Shown: positions 61,740 through 64,000 of the stretch, one piece after another
Layout of the letters: every line of letters begins with the position of its first letter
Position numbering within the stretch: the first letter of the stretch is position 1
Assembly (NCBI GenBank): GCA_024400835.1
Contig: JAKSMC010000002.1
Span: 55,545-119,544, forward strand
Direction: 5' to 3'
DNA length: 64,000 nt
Source of the DNA: Bacteroidales bacterium
GTDB taxonomy: Bacteria > Bacteroidota > Bacteroidia > Bacteroidales > WCHB1-69
The notes under the pieces: model-generated
Database searches by the model: none
What the model saw: only the letters and a program-made list of their open reading frames with translations
What the model was told of the DNA's origin: nothing
Program-made: the position numbers and the translations under genes

Positions 61740-63343
61740 TAAAGAAAGTCTGGTTGTTGCTGCTATTGAATGTTTTGTTTTTATGCAATATAAATGCTCA
61801 AAGCAATGTCGTCAAAGACACTGCGAAAAATGAAGAAACGACTCAAGTATCCAAGGATTTGGAAATCTTCACCAATAAAGAGGTGAAGATTATGGATTCT
61901 CTGCTGAATGTGTGGTATATCCAAAACGAACTTGCAAAGAAAAATTCCATACTATCCACTCTGAAAGACGATACCACAGCATACGACAACAATGACTCAT
62001 TGATATTCAATCGTTTGTCCAAAATTGTAACCGAAGTACCTTTGGCATACAACAATCGCGTAAAGCGCTTCATCGAGCTCTATTCCGTACAGAGGCAACG
62101 TTCCTCTTCCGTGATTTTGGGTTTGGCGCAGTACTACTATCCCTGGATGAAGCAGATTTTCGACAAATACGACGTTCCCGAAGAGATTATTTACATTACC
62201 ATTATTGAATCAGCACTGAATCCTATAGCCGTATCTCCTGCAGGTGCTACGGGTATCTGGCAATTTATGTACGGAACGGGCAAGTTATATGGTCTGGAAG
62301 TGAACACATACGTCGATGACCGCCGCGATCCATACAAAGCAACCGATGCAGCAGCTCGCCATTTCCGTGATTTGTACAACATTTTCAACGACTGGGGACT
62401 GGCCATTTCCGCTTATAACTGCGGCGCTGGCAATGTGCGCAAGGCCATCCAGCGTTCGGGCGGCAAAACCGATTTCTGGGGCGTCTGCCCATATCTTCCA
62501 AAAGAAACGCAGAACTACTTCCCCGCTTACATCGGTGCTTTATACATGATGAATTATCATAACCTTTACGGCATAACACCTGCTCCACTCACATTCCCTA
62601 CAAATGTGGACACCGTAATGATTGACAAAGAGCTTCATTTGGCTCAAGTTGCGGAAGTAATGGGGCTTGACCTTAAAGATCTCACCACTTTGAATCCACA
62701 ATACAAGCGCAATATCATACCTGCATTTAATGGAAAACAATATCCTTTGAGATTGCCAGCCAATGAAGTTGTTCGATTCATTGCACTCAAAGACACCATT
62801 CAGAAATATCATTATGATGAATATTTCAATGTGACAAAAGACTTGAACAAAGTGGTAGCTACTGACACGAATTCAAACGGTGAAGTTATCGTTCAAACTA
62901 CACCCAACAAATATCACACTGTGAGAAAAGGCGAAACATTGGGCAGAATAGCTTCAAAATACGGCCTGACCGTCAGCAAGCTCAAATCAATGAACAGACT
63001 TCACAGTAACTATTTAAGAGTAGGGCAACGTCTGCTCGTGAAAAAGGGGACAACCATTACGAAACCAGCTCCTGTAGTGGCTAAAGACACAACAAAAACC
63101 GTTAAGGACTCAATACCAGTGACAAATCCAGACACTACGCAAGTTGTTGTAAAAAAGGAAACTACACCTACAACACCTAAGACCTCTACCCCTAAAGAAA
63201 CAATATATATAGTGAAGAAAGGTGACACACTCTCTTCTATTGGAAGAAAATACGGCAAGACAGCCCAACAATTGGCCAAATACAACAATCTGCGTAATGA
63301 GAACAGCATCCAGGTAGGCCAGAAGTTGAAAATCCCGAGATAA
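61736..63343 (+). CDS. LysM-containing lytic transglycosylase (MltD-like)
   Basis: A 535-residue secreted murein hydrolase: signal peptide (MIKKVWLLLLLNVLFLCNIN...), a Bacteroidota-type helical N part, and an SLT domain with catalytic Glu in YITIIESALNPIAVSPAGATG followed by IWQFMYGTGKLYGL, and AISAYNCGAGNVRKAI. An MltD-type linker leads to two LysM domains for peptidoglycan binding (YHTVRKGETLGRIASKYGLT and YIVKKGDTLSSIGRKYGKTA) separated by a Thr/Pro/Lys-rich spacer. Confidence 0.93.
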   Translation: MIKKVWLLLLLNVLFLCNINAQSNVVKDTAKNEETTQVSKDLEIFTNKEVKIMDSLLNVWYIQNELAKKNSILSTLKDDTTAYDNNDSLIFNRLSKIVTEVPLAYNNRVKRFIELYSVQRQRSSSVILGLAQYYYPWMKQIFDKYDVPEEIIYITIIESALNPIAVSPAGATGIWQFMYGTGKLYGLEVNTYVDDRRDPYKATDAAARHFRDLYNIFNDWGLAISAYNCGAGNVRKAIQRSGGKTDFWGVCPYLPKETQNYFPAYIGALYMMNYHNLYGITPAPLTFPTNVDTVMIDKELHLAQVAEVMGLDLKDLTTLNPQYKRNIIPAFNGKQYPLRLPANEVVRFIALKDTIQKYHYDEYFNVTKDLNKVVATDTNSNGEVIVQTTPNKYHTVRKGETLGRIASKYGLTVSKLKSMNRLHSNYLRVGQRLLVKKGTTITKPAPVVAKDTTKTVKDSIPVTNPDTTQVVVKKETTPTTPKTSTPKETIYIVKKGDTLSSIGRKYGKTAQQLAKYNNLRNENSIQVGQKLKIPR

Positions 63344-63410
63344 AAGAGAAATTAAGAGCTATACCTATTTTGCTCTAAAATCCTAATTCTAAATTTTCTT
63401 ATTAATATTC

Positions 63411-63655
63411 TTTGGGCGGCCCGGCACCACCGACGCGCAATCCAACGCTGTGCCGTCGCGCTTTCCACCCTAACTTGCTGCCCACCCACGATGCGCCGCA
63501 AAGCGCACTATTTGTTTCAGATTTGTCCGGATTCGCTTCCATATAAACACCACCGTCTTCCCACCCGCACGCAAGTAAATGGGTTCCAATCGCTGCCGCG
63601 GTCCCCTATAGCATAGCCCGTAGGTCCACTTCGTTTCCGATCAACCAGATTTGCA
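63411..63655 (-). mobile_element. Decayed MITE-like element, copy C
   Basis: On the minus strand this stretch matches the middle and right part of MITE copies A/B (GGACCGCGGCAGCGATTGGA, TTTACTTGCGTGCGGGTGGG, GGTGGTGCCGGGCCGCCCAA) with numerous substitutions. Both terminal repeats and the left quarter are missing. It is an old, dead copy in opposite orientation to A and B. Confidence 0.75.
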
Positions 63656-63961
63656 TCCACAAGAAAAGCCTGCGGGCAAGATAACCGCAGATAGCAATCA
63701 ATACGGGCAACCAAATAAAACAAAGAGAAAAAGCATATCACCCCCCCCAAAAAAAAACTAAATAAGCAGCAAACAATATCGCTCTGAGAAATGAATAAAT
63801 ATTAACAGTGTGAGTAGTAGCCAAGAAAACAAGAAACATCAAGGGCAACAAAAGCCGAAAAAATCAAATAAAGTCCTCAAAGCCAAAATATTATGCTAGG
63901 AGTGAGGATAAAAGAAAGAAAGAGAAGAAAAAATAATCAGGAGGCTAGAGGGCAAAAAAAA
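63656..63961. other. Gene-free, purine-rich stretch
   Basis: No credible gene, RNA or repeat structure is seen. The plus strand is strongly A/G-rich with many AAGA/AAAA runs and a C8 tract near 63742. A short frame on the minus strand (63517-63750) runs across the dead MITE and is not coding. Confidence 0.5.
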
Positions 63962-63983
63962 AGCCCCTTCGTATGAAGGGGCT
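63962..63983 (-). terminator. Intrinsic terminator for a minus-strand gene beyond the window
   Basis: A perfect 9-bp stem (AGCCCCTTC / GAAGGGGCT) with a GTAT loop. On the minus strand it is followed by nine T, so it ends a transcript entering from the right edge. Confidence 0.85.
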
Positions 63984-64000
63984 GTGGTATTGGGCGACGA

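Noticed and set aside
63984..64000. TGGTATTGGGC at the right edge could be the 3' end of a minus-strand tRNA (CCA plus acceptor strand).
   Set aside because: Only about 15 bases are visible, too few to show a cloverleaf; the terminator next to it fits a tRNA or a protein gene equally.

Overview
The window looks like a chromosomal segment of a Bacteroidota bacterium, most likely Bacteroidales. Signs of this are promoter -7 boxes of the form TAnnTTTG in front of many genes, a secreted protease with a type IX secretion (T9SS) sorting tail, a very large TonB-dependent receptor next to a PorV-like barrel, and Bacteroidota-style gene groupings (nusA-infB, ftsQ-ftsA-ftsZ). Housekeeping genes are moderately GC-rich. 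The 26-36 kb stretch is clearly AT-richer.

Layout. 1-5.6 kb: end of an ECF sigma factor, a flotillin-like protein, then a nested mobile region. A 477-bp non-autonomous element with inverted ends and an 8-bp target duplication was later hit by an IS1634-type insertion sequence that is bracketed by a 307-bp direct repeat. 5.7-8.5 kb: OmpA-type lipoprotein, mutY, tadA and two divergent tRNA genes. One is tRNA-Arg(ACG), the classic TadA substrate, and it shares a terminator with tadA. 8.6-13.8 kb: nusA-infB-pdxA. 13.9-17.2 kb: metallophosphoesterase, butyrate kinase and NAD kinase. 17.3-25.3 kb: a co-directional run ftsQ-ftsA-ftsZ-mlaE-mlaF-cvpA-M6 protease-sufE, linking division, outer-membrane lipid transport and secretion. 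35.9-42.2 kb (minus): greA-HIT-transketolase N subunit-LptF/G permease-glycosyltransferase-dxs. 42.3-52.0 kb (minus): a three-gene surface operon (TonB receptor, 1562-aa secreted protein, PorV/PorQ-like barrel). 52.2-58.5 kb (minus): lipoprotein-nadC-DUF748-YihY-small membrane protein, and a lone hutH. 58.7-63.3 kb (plus): lgt, a lipoprotein, a MORN/YwqK-repeat protein, a possible 38-aa membrane peptide and a LysM lytic transglycosylase. 63.4-64 kb is almost gene-free and holds a decayed copy of the mobile element.

The most unusual region is 26.0-35.9 kb, an island of six orphan RHS toxin tips with no full-length RHS gene. Each tip starts just before the conserved RHS core end (AKERDxETGLSYFGxRYY ... 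DPNGE), then diverges completely. Most are followed within a few bases by a small protein with a signal peptide, a lipobox or membrane segments, a likely immunity partner. The cassettes form two diverging arms around a broken RHS core fragment at about 33.0-33.3 kb. Several lack an ATG. Four carry degenerate 7-bp tandem repeats just upstream of the core, where a unit change would shift the reading frame. Their cores are mosaics of one another. I read this as a store of toxin-tip/immunity cassettes able to recombine through the shared core. That is inference: nothing in the window shows rearrangement directly.

All family assignments are by eye from motifs. No database search was possible.
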